From Corythucha ciliata (lineage: Eukaryota > Arthropoda > Insecta > Hemiptera > Tingidae), in the NCBI GenBank assembly GCA_038030265.1, contig CM075937.1:2790001-2854000 (forward strand): a stretch of 64,000 nucleotides of DNA. Direction: 5' to 3'. The notes beneath the pieces were generated by a model that ran no database searches, was not told the origin of the DNA, and saw nothing but the letters and a program-made list of their open reading frames with translations. This document shows positions 1 to 10,392 of the stretch, in pieces (position 1 is the first letter of the stretch; each line of letters starts with the position of its first letter). The translations under genes were made by a program, and so were the position numbers.

Positions 1-869
1 CGAATGGAGGCTGTCTACACCTCTGGGGGTATACACCTCGGTATTCCAAGCCGAAGTCTACGCAATCAAGGCCTGTGCTGCTGAGAATATACGTAGGGAC
101 GTGCAAAATGCCCATATACGTATCCTCACGGATAGCCAGGCTGCCATTAAGGCACTAACGGCTCCGATAGTGAGCTCCGGGCTTGTATGGGACTGCCGCC
201 AAAGCCTTAGTCTGCTGGCCCAGGATAACAAGGTAAGCCTTGAATGGGTACCGGGACACAAGGGTATCTACGGGAACGAGCAGGCGGACTCCTTGGCCAA
301 GGAGGGCTCGAATGGAGACTTCACTGGCCCGGAGCCGGCGCTCGGCGTCCCGCCATCGACCTTCAGGATGGCGATAGCTAAGTGGGTTAATGCCCAGGCG
401 GCTATTCGCTGGCAGAGACTGGAGGGACATCAGCAGAGTAAGCGCATGGTCGAAGGACCGTGCAGGAGGCTTACGAGCAAACTGCTCCGACTTAGCCGGA
501 GAGACCTTAGAACGGTGGTAGGCCTTATCACAGGATTCTGCCAGCTCCGTTATCATCTACACCGCATCGGGGTAATCACAGAGTCCCCGGTGTGCAGACT
601 GTGTGGGGAAGAAGACGAGACCGCCCATCACATCGTGTTCGAATGTGAGGCGCTCGCGGGCCGCCGGCTTAGCATCTTCGGGGCCGACCAACTCGAGGGT
701 GCTCCGACCGGCGAAACTCTAGCCGAGGACCTCCTAAACCTCGTCAGAGGGAAGGGGATCCTGGACTAGATCCACAGACCCAGGGGGGGCACAATAATCC
801 ACCTAGGATTCCGTGCCGGGGGGGCAACCCTCCTACCCGTGGGTGTTGTTTCAAAAAAAAAAAAAAAAA
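1..869 (+). mobile_element. 3' part of a non-LTR retrotransposon (LINE, I/LOA group)
   Basis: The window opens inside a LINE. It holds the RNase H and terminal zinc-knuckle part of its second ORF, a GC-rich 3' UTR (770-852) with G-runs, and a 17-base poly(A) tail at 853-869. The 5' part lies outside the window, so the target duplication cannot be checked. GC content is clearly higher than in the AT-rich DNA downstream. An RNase H followed by a CCHC knuckle is known in I, LOA and related clades; the exact clade is inferred. Confidence 0.85.
2..769 (+). CDS. LINE ORF2 C-terminus: RNase H and CCHC knuckle (partial)
   Basis: The frame is open from base 2, so no start codon was chosen; the first in-window Met-like codon (GTG at 101) lies inside the RNase H fold. 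The RNase H family removes the RNA strand of the cDNA hybrid. Visible motifs are FQAEVYAI (catalytic Glu), ILTDSQAAIKAL (catalytic Asp) and WVPGHKGIYGNEQADSLAKEG (final His and Asp). A CRLCGEEDETAHHIVFEC knuckle follows near the end, as is usual in this LINE group. The reading frame is unbroken through the TAG at 767-769, so this copy may be fairly young or even intact upstream. RT and endonuclease would lie to the left of the window. Confidence 0.88.
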   Translation, partial: EWRLSTPLGVYTSVFQAEVYAIKACAAENIRRDVQNAHIRILTDSQAAIKALTAPIVSSGLVWDCRQSLSLLAQDNKVSLEWVPGHKGIYGNEQADSLAKEGSNGDFTGPEPALGVPPSTFRMAIAKWVNAQAAIRWQRLEGHQQSKRMVEGPCRRLTSKLLRLSRRDLRTVVGLITGFCQLRYHLHRIGVITESPVCRLCGEEDETAHHIVFECEALAGRRLSIFGADQLEGAPTGETLAEDLLNLVRGKGILD

Positions 870-1909
870 TCTTATCGTCTAATTCCATCCCGGTATATAA
901 GGCTTTATACAATTTCACTGTAGCCATCGACTTCAAAGTTTAAGCCATCTTATTAAAGCTTATTAAATAATTGTAACATATGGCTGTATGGTCCTCCACC
1001 AATGCCAGAAAAAAAAATAAATAAATAAAAAATAAATAAATAAACTAGTGTTAGTTCACATTGACGAAGGCCTCCTCAGAAAACCAGTTACCTTTCCCTT
1101 GGATATTTGAATTATTTATTCTTTTATCCACATCATGCTTCATATAATTTAAAATAAAAGCCCCACTGTTCAAATCGTGAAGGGAAAATTTTAATGAAAT
1201 CCATTAAGTGCGACAATGGAAACAACAAAAGTGTTGACATAGTAAATAAAGTGAATAAAGGGACTGCTGCTCTTTTTTATATGGATAGAATGGAAGGGCT
1301 TAAATAGTTTATTGATCAACGCCGCGAGCAAAAACTTGAACATCAGTGCGTTTTTTTTTATATTTCCTCTGTGTCGGTGGAAGGAGAGGTACACTAGTAA
1401 AGTTGAAAATACGCAAAATTGCGATAGGTTTTTTCTTTTTGAATCTTCGTTGAATTGATTTGGCTGTTCTAAAAGCTTAGGGGGAGGCACTCCCAGAAGG
1501 CAGGACGATTTCTAGAGGATATAGGCATACTATAATATCTAAGTGACTAGTATAAGTAAAAATTACGCCTTAATAAGTTTGCTTGAAGCGTAATTTTACG
1601 TTTTGTAGCACACTTTAGACACTCTGTGCTAGCCTCTATTTGTCCCTGCAAAACAATGTTGTTAAAATAAATTCATATTACTCTACGGTTGTTTGTTTTC
1701 TCTTTCATTCGAATCATTCAAGACCAGCAACGTTGCAATATTCCCTGGAGATTAATAGGAAAAACTAACGTTCGAGTACATAGTGTGTATGTATTAAAAA
1801 CTCTCAAATAACAATCGAATACAAGCAAGAATATAACAATTATCTGCACGATTTAAAAGCTGTTCAATGTTAAAAAGTGTTATCTATAGCTACCCTTGCT
1901 CAAATCATT
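870..1909. other. Intergenic stretch without a recognised gene
   Basis: AT-rich DNA with an A/T-rich simple repeat near 1007-1043 (AAAT-type units). The longest ORF is a 99-codon minus-strand frame at 1191-1490 with no recognisable motif, which I regard as chance. No promoter or RNA gene is evident. Confidence 0.6.
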
Positions 1910-1928
1910 ACTCAACGTAGTGATGGGT
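1910..1928 (+). repeat. Left target duplication and TIR of the hAT-like element
   Basis: ACTCAACG (1910-1917) is followed by TAGTGATGGGT (1918-1928). The same octamer recurs at 10385-10392 after the inverted terminus. Confidence 0.85.
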
Positions 1929-2219
1929 CAAGGGAAAAAACCCATTGGGAATATTCCCGTTTCTTGGGAAAAAACCCGGTTTTTTCCCAAGAAAGTATTT
2001 TCCCACCCGAATTGGGTTTTTATTAGTTCAATTTGAATAGAACTTATCACTGCAGAAATTAGAGAATTCAGCCTTGAAGCGTGAGTTTTTTTCCTCGCGC
2101 AGCTTCTTGTAACCTTTCCCTCAACTCTGAGAAGTCTCTATCTGCTCCATAGAGATAATTCATCTCGCATTACGCCACATTGAGCTAAAGCTTGCTGAAA
2201 ATTTACCTCGGTCGTCACT

Positions 2220-2468
2220 TTCCAAGAATGAACAGTCCCTGATTCTACGAAAACTGAAAGACAGAATGGACTCCAGCGTTAAAGTAGTATTCATTACGCT
2301 GCGACACTCCTGGGCCCATCATCATAGGGGACGCTGCTGAGCAAGACGAGCAAATAGAAGGCATTACAAATTCATAAGGTTGCCACACAGATGAAGGTTA
2401 ATGTCGACAAAGCGATGGTGGATTTGGCCTCTCTGCTGAGCAAGGAAGAAAAAATATTGGTGAGATCG
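2220..2468 (+). pseudogene. Possible hAT transposase remnant, left of the nested LINE
   Basis: A short stretch around 2226-2315 translates as an ORF-like segment (KNEQSLILRKLKDRMDSS and onward) and another around 2390-2460 ends in SLLSKEEKI. They look like exonic protein sequence rather than noise and lie inside the hAT borders. I cannot place them on a specific transposase domain. Frame breaks separate them. Assignment to hAT rests on position only. Confidence 0.3.
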
Positions 2469-3784
2469 TTCTTTTTTCAACTTTTTATTTTATTTTTTCC
2501 CAAAATTTGTAAATTACTCCCCAACTGTATATACTTTTCTGTAAATAGCAAATTGTAAATAATTAATCAGTAGGAAGTTTTTAAGTTTTTTTTTTTTTTT
2601 TTTTTTTTTTTTTATTAAAATGGACGGGAAGAAGGACCCGCCAGACATAGACCCCGGGGGTCACACATACACGAATCTTGAACCTATGGATAACTATATC
2701 CTCCGTAGTTCCATCAATTAATGGGAAAAAAGGTCCTAATAGCGATACACCTATTATGAATCAAGAAAAGAAAAAATTCCAGAATTATCGTTACGAGCAA
2801 ATAGATCAAGGTCCATTCATCGTTTTCTTAGAGGGCGAGGGGAACGGAATCACCCGTATACACCCAATGTCCCTGGGAAAATTAATTTTTTTCGCGCACC
2901 CCGAAATTAAAAACACGATTACTGATATTACAAAAATCGGAAGAAACCGGGTAAAAGTCACTTTATCAAATAGAGATAGTGCTAACTTCCTCATAACTTC
3001 ACCCAAACTAACGGAAAAAAAGATAAAAGCGTATGCACCCTCATACATATTGCAGAGACAAGGCATAATAAGAGGTATTTGTCATAATCTCACGGAAGAA
3101 GATATCAAAAATAACATTGAGATTCCTAATTACGCTCCAATAAAAGTGATTCATGCGAAAAGATTCTCGAGGAAAATCGTGGAAAATGAACAGCCTAAGT
3201 ACGTCCCCACTCAAACGGTTCTGATCACTTTCAGAGGACAAGAACTACCTGATTATGTCATCCTTCATTACGTTAAGTGTAAAGTAGAATTATATACACC
3301 ACGCATAAATCAATGTTACAATTGCCTACGTTATGGACACAAAAAAGAACAATGTAGAAGTAGTCCCAGGTGTAACAAATGTGGAGAGAGCCATATAAGC
3401 GGCGAATGCCCTCAGGATAGACCCTTGCAATGCGTCCACTGCAAGGGCCAACACTCAGCACTTTCAAAAAGTAAATGCCCTGAGTTCAGCAGAGAGATGT
3501 CTATACGAACATTGATGGTCAATGAAAACATCACGTTCACCGAAGCCAAGGATAAAATAAACAATAAGAGTTTTAAGAACATACTAACCAATCAGGTCCC
3601 TAATATCAATCACTTGTCAGTCTTCCCACCACTTCATTCCGCTAATAGGTTACCCCCTAAACGAATGCGACCCAATACTCCGCCTGATAGGACATTAGAA
3701 GCTCACAAGAAAATATTAGAAGCACACAAACATGATATGTCATCATGTACACCAATCACGAAAAATCCGTATGCACCTTCCTTA

Positions 3785-3847
3785 AGCCCCGTCTACATAA
3801 GACGCAAGGACGCCGCCGCAGGACGCAACGCAGAACGCAGGAAGCAA
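3785..3847 (+). repeat. Left TIR of the Harbinger-like element
   Basis: 63 bp, complementary to 5909-5971 with two mismatches. The TTA duplication lies immediately outside at 3782-3784. Confidence 0.9.
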
Positions 3848-4450
3848 CGCGAATTTCAGCCAACTCTCGCGTCTGCGGTTGCGTTCAGCCAATTGCATTT
3901 AAGTTTAGAAGGCAGGGTCTAGGTTTGAGGTTCTTTCCACTGCTACATTGATTGTTGAAATTTTCAAAATCCCGAAATTATCAAAAACAAATGTTTAATC
4001 ATATTTTTAAACACATAGAACTCCACTCGCCCATGGGTCACTGTTTTCTTCTTCAGTTTAGAGTTGTTAATTATTTTATCTAAAAATGCTCATTGTCGTC
4101 TATATAGAACGTTTAAGTTTGCGTTGTGGGACGCTGCACAGAACGCAGGACGCAACGCAGAGTTGAACCAATGTCAACTTCTCGCGTCAACTTCTTGCGT
4201 TCGGCCAATAGCATTTGATGTTGAGTAGCCGTCGTCAAGTTTGAACCAATAGAATTCAACTGTGGTGAAATAGGCCCCGCCTACTAGAAGATATTTCCGG
4301 CTCACTTCAAGATATTTTTGGGCATCTCCAATATTTTTTTTCTTCCATGAGTTTGGAGGTTCTTTCTACCCGGCAACTGCTATCAAAATCAAATAACTCA
4401 GCTCGCCATTTCCTTCTAGATTTTGTTTTAAAAAGTGTATTTATCAAAAA

Positions 4451-4762
4451 GTGTATTATTTCAAAGTGAAAAAGTGGTCTACTGATGAAGTGAGGGATCT
4501 TATTGTCCTGGTAAAAACAAATCCTGGGCTGTACTCAAAGAGGGCATCGCAACATAAAATCACGAAGGACAAAGAAAGTCGGTATTATCACCACAAAGTG
4601 ACAGACCGCAGAAGAGGCCAAGAAAATATTTGGAAGACGAAGGGACGACACGTTGGGGCTCTGCCTTCGAATCATTCAATTATGCATTGGGTAGAGTGCC
4701 TGAAGATAGAAAAATTAGAGTCATTGGTGCTTGAAGAACTAGCAGTGATGATGTCACCATAA
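4451..4762 (+). CDS. MADF/Myb-like fragment inside the Harbinger-like element
   Basis: A 103-residue frame opens with KKWSTDEVRDLIVLVKTNPGLY. That pattern (Trp, then a Leu-Ile-rich helix, then NP.LY) matches the first half of a MADF or Myb/SANT-like DNA-binding domain. Autonomous PIF/Harbinger elements usually encode such a protein beside the DDE transposase, where it helps bring transposase to the ends. The second half, from residue about 35 onward, does not keep the usual aromatic pattern. There is no ATG at the start (the frame opens with GTG), so this is probably a decayed exon rather than a working gene. Function is inferred from family and location. Confidence 0.5.
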   Translation: MYYFKVKKWSTDEVRDLIVLVKTNPGLYSKRASQHKITKDKESRYYHHKVTDRRRGQENIWKTKGRHVGALPSNHSIMHWVECLKIEKLESLVLEELAVMMSP

Positions 4763-5029
4763 ACATAAATTAAAACCCTTTTTTTTATTATGTCATACTA
4801 GTCTTGTAAGAAACATTAGTTTTTTTCATTAATTAGTGATTCTCAAATAAATGTACCTACAAGTTTGAAGAACGTATTTAATTCACTCAAAATACAGGGT
4901 GTATGTCGGCATTTGGATGATTTTGTACTGTTCAGTACACGGCTAATAGTAGGGGATAGTGGTTGGGAAGGTCCTATTGTCTACAAGATCGTAGCACCCC
5001 CACAATTTGGTGTGTGCTCCACCGTGTAG

Positions 5030-5052
5030 TACTATAGTACTATAGTACTATA
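5030..5052. repeat. Short TACTATAG microsatellite
   Basis: About three tandem copies of AGTACTAT, inside the Harbinger-like element. Confidence 0.8.
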
Positions 5053-5908
5053 CGAATACCAATTACGAAAACATGCAGTTCCTGGTAGTAAGTACCTTAT
5101 ATTTATGGATCTATTTGTTTTTACGTTAAATAATGGGGTATCTAGGTAATGTTACCCGAATATCAGAAAATTTTAAAGATTCCCTGTCTTGACTGGCAAA
5201 ATATTTGGTAGTAAATCAAGCCATATTGCCTTGCAAACTTCCGGGATGTAATTTTATAAGCAGTTGCAGTTGAGCACCCGACTCGAAACATCCATGTCCA
5301 CGGACTGCATCCGAATCGTCCGAATAACTATAAACGAATCGTTATAAGTACAAGTAAATGAATATGCAATATACGCTACCAGGGTGAACTTACGAAAGCG
5401 TTCACACCAATAGTATAAAGCAACTGGTGAAGGAGTTCGGTTGCTTTTCTTCTCGAGATGTGGAGTCACCCTTTCAAGAAGATCCTCGAATTTCGAAGGT
5501 CACATCCCCGTAACTCAAAAAACTCCTCGTGATCCGCGATTATCAATGTTTCAAATAATGTTTCATAGAAGCCGAACATTATTCTTTCGTTAATGCACGA
5601 AGCCACCACTGACGAACCCTTCTTCTATATTATTTTTCCCTCAGCCGAATTTTGAAGACCATCGCCGAAACACAGATGGTGAATAACGTGGCAACGTCCT
5701 AACTTTTTAGCTATCTTATCCATAAAATGATTAAATTGACTTGAAAGTGTGAAAATACATTGCTGACTGGAATTAGAGGAGTACGATAACCTAACAATAT
5801 CAAGATAAAGTGATTAGAACTTCTCTTTCACTTTTTATTTTATAACGTGACATATGATTGGCTCAACGCAACGAGCCTTGCGTTTTATGTAGACAGTGAA
5901 AAGTGGAC

Positions 5909-5971
5909 TTGCTTCCTGCGTTCTGCGCTGCGTCCTGCGACGGCGTCCTTGCGTCTTATGTAGACGGGGCT
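5909..5971 (-). repeat. Right TIR of the Harbinger-like element
   Basis: Inverted copy of 3785-3847, followed by the TTA duplication at 5972-5974. Confidence 0.9.
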
Positions 5972-6129
5972 TTAGGGGGAGAACAACAGATGGTAATTAA
6001 TTCAAGTCCCGAAAATTTGTATGAAGCTCTCTACGAAATTCTCAACGCTTTGAAGAATATAGACAACACAAATAAAAATGAAATTATTCAAGAAATAAAA
6101 ACAAGACTCGAGCATTACAAATTAACCCT

Positions 6130-6561
6130 ATGAATCACAAACTAAAAATTTTACAGTGGAATGCTAGGTCGGCCATGAGCAATAAAGGAAGTCTCGAAGT
6201 GTGTCTAAAAGAAAATAATATTAACATCGCAATTCTATCTGTAACGTGGTTTCACCCAGACAGATATGTGCACTTCCCCGGATATAATAACATACGAAAG
6301 GACAGAGATGATGGCAGGGCGGGAGTGGCCATTCTTATAGAAAATCATATCCCGTATAGAATTATTTCCCCCCAAGAAATAGACAGTTTAATGGTCGTTG
6401 GTGTAGAAATACCATTTGAAAATAGTAACATCTCCATTATATCATTATACAATAACCCCAGAAACAAAATAACAACTAGGAATTGGGAAAAATTATTTGA
6501 AAGTGTACCACGTCCTTGTTTAATAGCTAGTGACTTTAACTGTCATCACTCAGTATTCTGA
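6130..6561 (+). pseudogene. I-clade LINE ORF2, endonuclease part
   Basis: This is the N-terminal apurinic-type endonuclease that nicks target DNA to prime reverse transcription. The start ATG (6130) overlaps the ORF1 stop. Motifs seen are LKILQWNARS (active-site Asn), GRAGVAILI and ASDFNCHHS (active-site Asp/Asn). The usual catalytic Glu of the S-E-T-W motif reads SVTW here, so the enzyme is probably inactive. A TGA at 6559-6561 ends the frame where relatives carry Trp, and the same frame continues beyond it. This is a nonsense mutation, not a true end. Confidence 0.85.
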
Positions 6562-8826
6562 TGCTCTCTTACGAACAAAAAAGGGAATGATTTAATGGAA
6601 GCAGTAGATAACTGCAACCTTATTCTACTAAATGACGGTTCACCAACTGTAGTAAACAATGTAAGACAAATTCATAACTCAGCAATAGACCTAAGTTTTG
6701 CCTCACCTGATCTAAGCCCAAAGTTTGAATGGAGATTGATGAATGACCTGTTAGGATCTAATCACATCCCAATAATTATTAAAAGTAATACAACTAATGG
6801 AACAACTACTCACAAGTATAATGGGCTGAAATGGAACCTAAATAAAGCTGATTGGGAGCAATACTCTACATTAATGGAAAATTACACAAATGTACAACTA
6901 ACTTCTGATAAACCCAATGATTACACTACCTTTTTAAAAAATATTAACAAAGCCAGCGAATTATCGATACCTAAATACAGAAAAGTAAGAAATCCTAACT
7001 ACAGTAAGCACTGGTGGAACGATCAGTGTAAAGCTGCCACACTTAATCGTCAAAACGCTTATAAGTTATTTAAAAATAACCCTAACTACGATAACTATGT
7101 TGCATACCAGAAAGCCTCTGCTAAAACCAAAAAAATTATCAAAGAATCCAAAGCTAATACTTGGAAACAATACTGCGAAAAGATTAATAGAAACACAAGT
7201 ATTCAGGATATGTGGATCGCTTTTAAAAAACTGAAAAATAGAAAAACTGAAAACAAGCCACCCCTGGTATGCACTGAATGGGCAGAAGACTTTCACAGTA
7301 AGATATGTCCCCCTTTCGCTGTTCAGTACACCCAATTTGAAGACCACTACGATCAAAATCATCCACTTTTAAAAACAATCACCACAAAAGAATTGAACAA
7401 TGCCATAAAACTGAATAAGAATACAGCCCCAGGACTGGATAACATTCATTATCCTATGTTATACCATCTACCAGAAAATGCGCGAAGACTTCTATTAAAC
7501 ATATTCAATGACGCCTGGATGAAGGGTAATTTTCCTCATGAGTGGAAGAAATATTTGGTTGTTCCCATTTTGAAAATCCACAAACCTCCCAATGACGCTA
7601 ACTCTTACAGGCCCATATCTCTCTCTTCCTGCCTACTAAAAACACTGGAAAGAATAATTAAAAATAGAGTGGAATGGTTCGTCGAAACCAATGAACTCCT
7701 ACCTTCCATCCAGTTTGGTTGTAGAAAAGGAAAGACAATTCAAGACTGTCACTCTCTATTACTTTCGGACATAGATCTTGCTTTCACCACCAACAAATCC
7801 GTAGTTGCTGCCTTTGTAGACAATTTTGGGGCATATGACAACGTGAACCTACACTTATTGGGGAGGAAATTAGCATCAATGGGAATACCCCCGCATTTTA
7901 TAAAAAACCTAATAAAATTATTTGAAAACCGATTGGTATTCCTGAAAATAAATAATGAATTGATCGGCCCAAGGGAAACCTGCACAGGATTACCACAAGG
8001 AGATATTCTGAGTGGGATCCTGTATGCATTATACACAGCAGATCTCGTAAGACTAAAAGAACCTGGCGTCAGTATTATACAATATGCTGATGATATATGT
8101 ATTAACACAACACATGCAGATATACTAACGTGCATAGAGACACTAAACCATACAATGGAAGCTCTCCTAACCTGGGCGACAAGTAATGGGATGACCTTAA
8201 CGACTAGTAAAACCGTAGTGTGCCCCTTTAGCAGAAAAAGAAATATTCCGTTAGGAAATGAAGTGACATTGGGAGGCTATAGCTTTCCAGTTAAAAATTA
8301 CGTACGATTTTTGGGATTACATCTCGACACTAAATTAAAATGGACGCAGCATATCACAAAAATAATCGACAACTCTGAAAAATATATCAACATCTTAAAA
8401 TTAATTTGCTTCAACAACTGGGGAACTGAACCAGATACCTGTCTAACTTTTTATCGATCGACTGTCAGAGCAGTTCTAGATTACGGATGTATCTTTTATA
8501 GCAGAGCTAATAAAACAACTCTCCAATTGCTGGATAGACTCCAATATAAATGTCTCAGGATGTGCATGGGATACCTAAAAAGTACCCCAACAAACGTGAT
8601 CCTAGCCGAAGCACACGAACCCCCACTAGCTCTACGGCGAAAAATGCTTGCAGACCGATACATTCTCAAGACAATGGCAACGTCACCACTTGTATCAAAT
8701 AAAATCCTGCAGCTATCCACTACTGTATTAACGTACGCTTATTGGATCCACAAAAAAAAACCCACTTTTAGTAGAAAGTTGTACAGAAGCCACCAAATAC
8801 CAAACACTTTTAAAAATCTCAGATAA
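6562..8826 (+). pseudogene. I-clade LINE ORF2, reverse transcriptase part
   Basis: In frame with the endonuclease after the TGA. The RT motifs are in order: APGLDNIHYPML, SYRPISLSSCLLKTLERII, QFGCRKGKTIQDC, motif A AAFVDNFGAYDNV, GLPQGDILSGILYALY, and the catalytic YADD near 8085. The thumb FLGLHLDTKLKW follows. The catalytic aspartates are kept. The frame then passes through an A9 run (8752-8760), after which the visible product (PTFSRKL and on to 8826) is out of frame. The correct continuation is in the next frame (PLLVESCTEATK) and leads into the RNase H. An indel in the A run is the likely cause. Confidence 0.88.
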
Positions 8827-9823
8827 ACTCCCAATTTTCCGAAATAACACTTATTTACCTCCCATCCAATTTCACGTTGCCCACATGGCCAGTAAGAAAG
8901 GAGAAGCAGCGGAATTAAACCGCGAAACATTTCATGAACAAATTCGACCCCAACTAATAAATTCAAATGAAATATACACCGATGGTTCCAAGATGAACAG
9001 AAACGTAGGAGCTGCTGTTTATGATAAATCAAATAATACAAAAGCATTCTATAGACTAAATCCATTTCTTTCAAGCTATTCGGCAGAATGCATAGCCATA
9101 ATTGAAGCGCTTAATTATATTAAAAACTCAACAGCACAGTCACACACTATTTTAACTGATAATAAAAGCATAGCCAACAGTATAGCCCAATTTAAGAATG
9201 ATTGCAGTTGCTCCTATTTAATCGTGAGAATAATGGAACTATTAAATTACCTTATAAATAACGAAAATAAGCAGATAACAATAACATGGATAAAAGCACA
9301 TAATAACATACCAGGAAATGAAGAAGTAGATAGACTGGCTAAACTGGGCAGTAAATCTAACAACTGGCTACACTACAAAATTTCATTCACTGACATTAAA
9401 CCTGAAATAAGCAAAAACTTAACAGATAACTGGCAAAGGGAATACAATGAGGAACAAAAAGGACTTTTCTACAAAACAATAAATCCTCGCATACCCACAA
9501 AACTATGGTTCCTTAATTCAAACCTATCACGAAAAGACATACGGATAATAAATCGACTGAGATCAAATCATGGTATTTGCAATGCTTATTTGTATAGAAT
9601 CGGCCGGGCGAACGACTCCTCTTGCACCACATGTAACGTAGTTGATGATTTAGAACACAAAATAATGTTATGCCATAAGTACAAACTCGCCAGAAATGCA
9701 TTCTTCAACTCCCTGTATTGTAAATTAGAGACACCTTTTAATTATAAATCCATATTACAACAAATGAATATAACGATCATAGACCTCGTTACATTCGTAA
9801 GAAACGGAAAAATAAACATTTAA
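8761..9823 (+). pseudogene. I-clade LINE ORF2, RNase H and C-terminal knuckle
   Basis: Open from the A9 run at 8752-8760; ATG 8885 is internal and not a real start. RNase H motifs are EIYTDGSKM (Asp), YSAECIAIIEAL (Glu), TILTDNKSIANSI (Asp) and WIKAHNNIPGNEEVDRLAKLG (His, Asp). A C-terminal CTTCNVVDDLEHKIMLC knuckle follows. The set of active-site residues appears complete. The 3' UTR is only about 75 bp before the poly(A). Confidence 0.87.
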
Positions 9824-9894
9824 AACTAGCCAAAAAATGAAATAAAATAAATCACCTTTAATACGACTGCTAGTGGCTACAAAGCACAAGCATA

Positions 9895-9926
<32 letters not shown>

Positions 9927-9930
<4 letters not shown>

Positions 9931-10373
9931 TGAAGAAGCAAAAACAGAAAGCAGTGACTCCTCAAACCTTCTTGGACGCTGGGATACCGAAAACAGGTTC
10001 GGCAGGCAAATTCACACTTCATTTTTTAAAGGTCCAACGAAACTGATGCAACGGTATCTGAATCATCGTCATCAAACGAGGAAACCTCTGGCGATGAATT
10101 CCAATAGAAAAATTAATGGATATTTGGTGGCAAGGCTCGGCTTCAGCTTTGTCTCCCGTAACAGTTAGAATTTTAACCATTTTTGTGCAAACAGAGAGTA
10201 CGTATGATTCTATGGGTGCAATAAATACCTATAGTCGTTTGTTTATTATTCATTTGCTGAGTCTGTTGCAACATTCAGTGAAAAACGGATAAAAACCCAG
10301 TATTTTCCCAAATTGGGTTTTTCCCCGGTTTTTTCCCAGGGAAAAAACCCGAAATTTTATTTTCCCGGTGTAA
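9927..10373 (+). pseudogene. Possible hAT transposase remnant, right of the LINE
   Basis: The stretch reads as IFEEAKTESSDSSNLLGRWD, then after frame breaks as IPIEKLMDIWWQGSASAL. This loosely recalls the acidic linker and the W-containing dimerisation region (hATC) of hAT transposases. It lies next to the right hAT terminus, where the C-terminus should be. Too short and broken to be certain. Confidence 0.35.
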
Positions 10374-10392
10374 ACCCATCACTAACTCAACG
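10374..10392 (-). repeat. Right TIR and target duplication of the hAT-like element
   Basis: ACCCATCACTA (10374-10384) is the inverse of the left terminus. ACTCAACG (10385-10392) repeats the left flank. Confidence 0.85.

Larger units (their letters stand above)
3785..5971. mobile_element. PIF/Harbinger-like DNA transposon inserted in LINE ORF1
   Basis: The element is bounded by 63-bp terminal inverted repeats (3785-3847 and 5909-5971) that differ at only two positions and begin AGCCCCGTCTACATAAGACGC-like. The flanks carry the 3-bp duplication TTA (3782-3784 and 5972-5974), the TWA target typical of PIF/Harbinger. The TIR is rich in ACGCAGGACGC motifs, and related GACGC-rich blocks recur near 4125-4160. 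No DDE transposase ORF is present; the only candidate gene is the MADF-like fragment at 4451-4762. The copy is therefore a 2.19-kb non-autonomous element. Confidence 0.88.
2620..6133 (+). pseudogene. I-clade LINE ORF1 (gag-like RNA-binding protein), interrupted
   Basis: ORF1 proteins of this clade coat the element RNA in the RNP. Starting from ATG 2620 the frame runs only to a TAA near 2719; the main frame (open from about 2678) is shifted by one, so one indel lies near 2690-2720. The body contains RYEQIDQGPFIVFLEGEG, typical of the N-terminal ORF1 fold, and three knuckles from about 3313 to 3476: CYNCLRYGHKKEQC, CNKCGESHISGEC and CVHCKGQHSALSKSKC. The coding sequence is cut at 3784 by the Harbinger insertion and resumes at 5975 in a compatible frame, ending at TGA 6131-6133. 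That stop overlaps the ORF2 start as ATGA, a usual LINE arrangement for coupled translation. Confidence 0.85.
2620..9926 (+). mobile_element. I-clade LINE nested in the hAT-like element
   Basis: The order is an ORF1 with three CCHC knuckles, an ORF2 with endonuclease, RT and RNase H, a short 3' UTR, and a 29-base poly(A) at 9898-9926. This is the layout of I-clade elements. The 5' border is not resolved: a T-rich leader with a T run (about 2587-2613) precedes the first ATG at 2620, and I found no convincing target duplication. The copy is dead. It has an early frameshift in ORF1, a Harbinger insertion in ORF1, a TGA in the endonuclease and a frameshift at an A9 run before the RNase H. Confidence 0.85.
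1918..10384. mobile_element. hAT-like DNA transposon carrying nested elements
   Basis: The two ends carry the 11-bp terminal inverted repeat TAGTGATGGGT and are flanked by the 8-bp direct duplication ACTCAACG (1910-1917 and 10385-10392). An 8-bp duplication with a TAG..TGGG terminus is typical of the hAT superfamily. Both subterminal regions contain several copies of GGGTTTTTTCCC-like blocks, as expected for transposase binding sites. Without the nested LINE the element would be only about 1.1 to 1.2 kb, so it was internally deleted or non-autonomous. Coding scraps beside the LINE (about 2220-2468 and 9927-10250) may be transposase remnants. Confidence 0.82.

Noticed and set aside
155..556. 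133-codon minus-strand frame over the first LINE
   Set aside because: Antisense shadow of the RNase H coding frame, which carries clear catalytic motifs.
1191..1490. 99-codon minus-strand frame
   Set aside because: Low-complexity composition and no recognisable domain.
2446..9945. Target duplication for the I-clade LINE (GAAGAA-type similarity on both sides)
   Set aside because: Similarity near 2446 and 9932 is short and A-rich, and the LINE 5' end is not defined, so no duplication is claimed.
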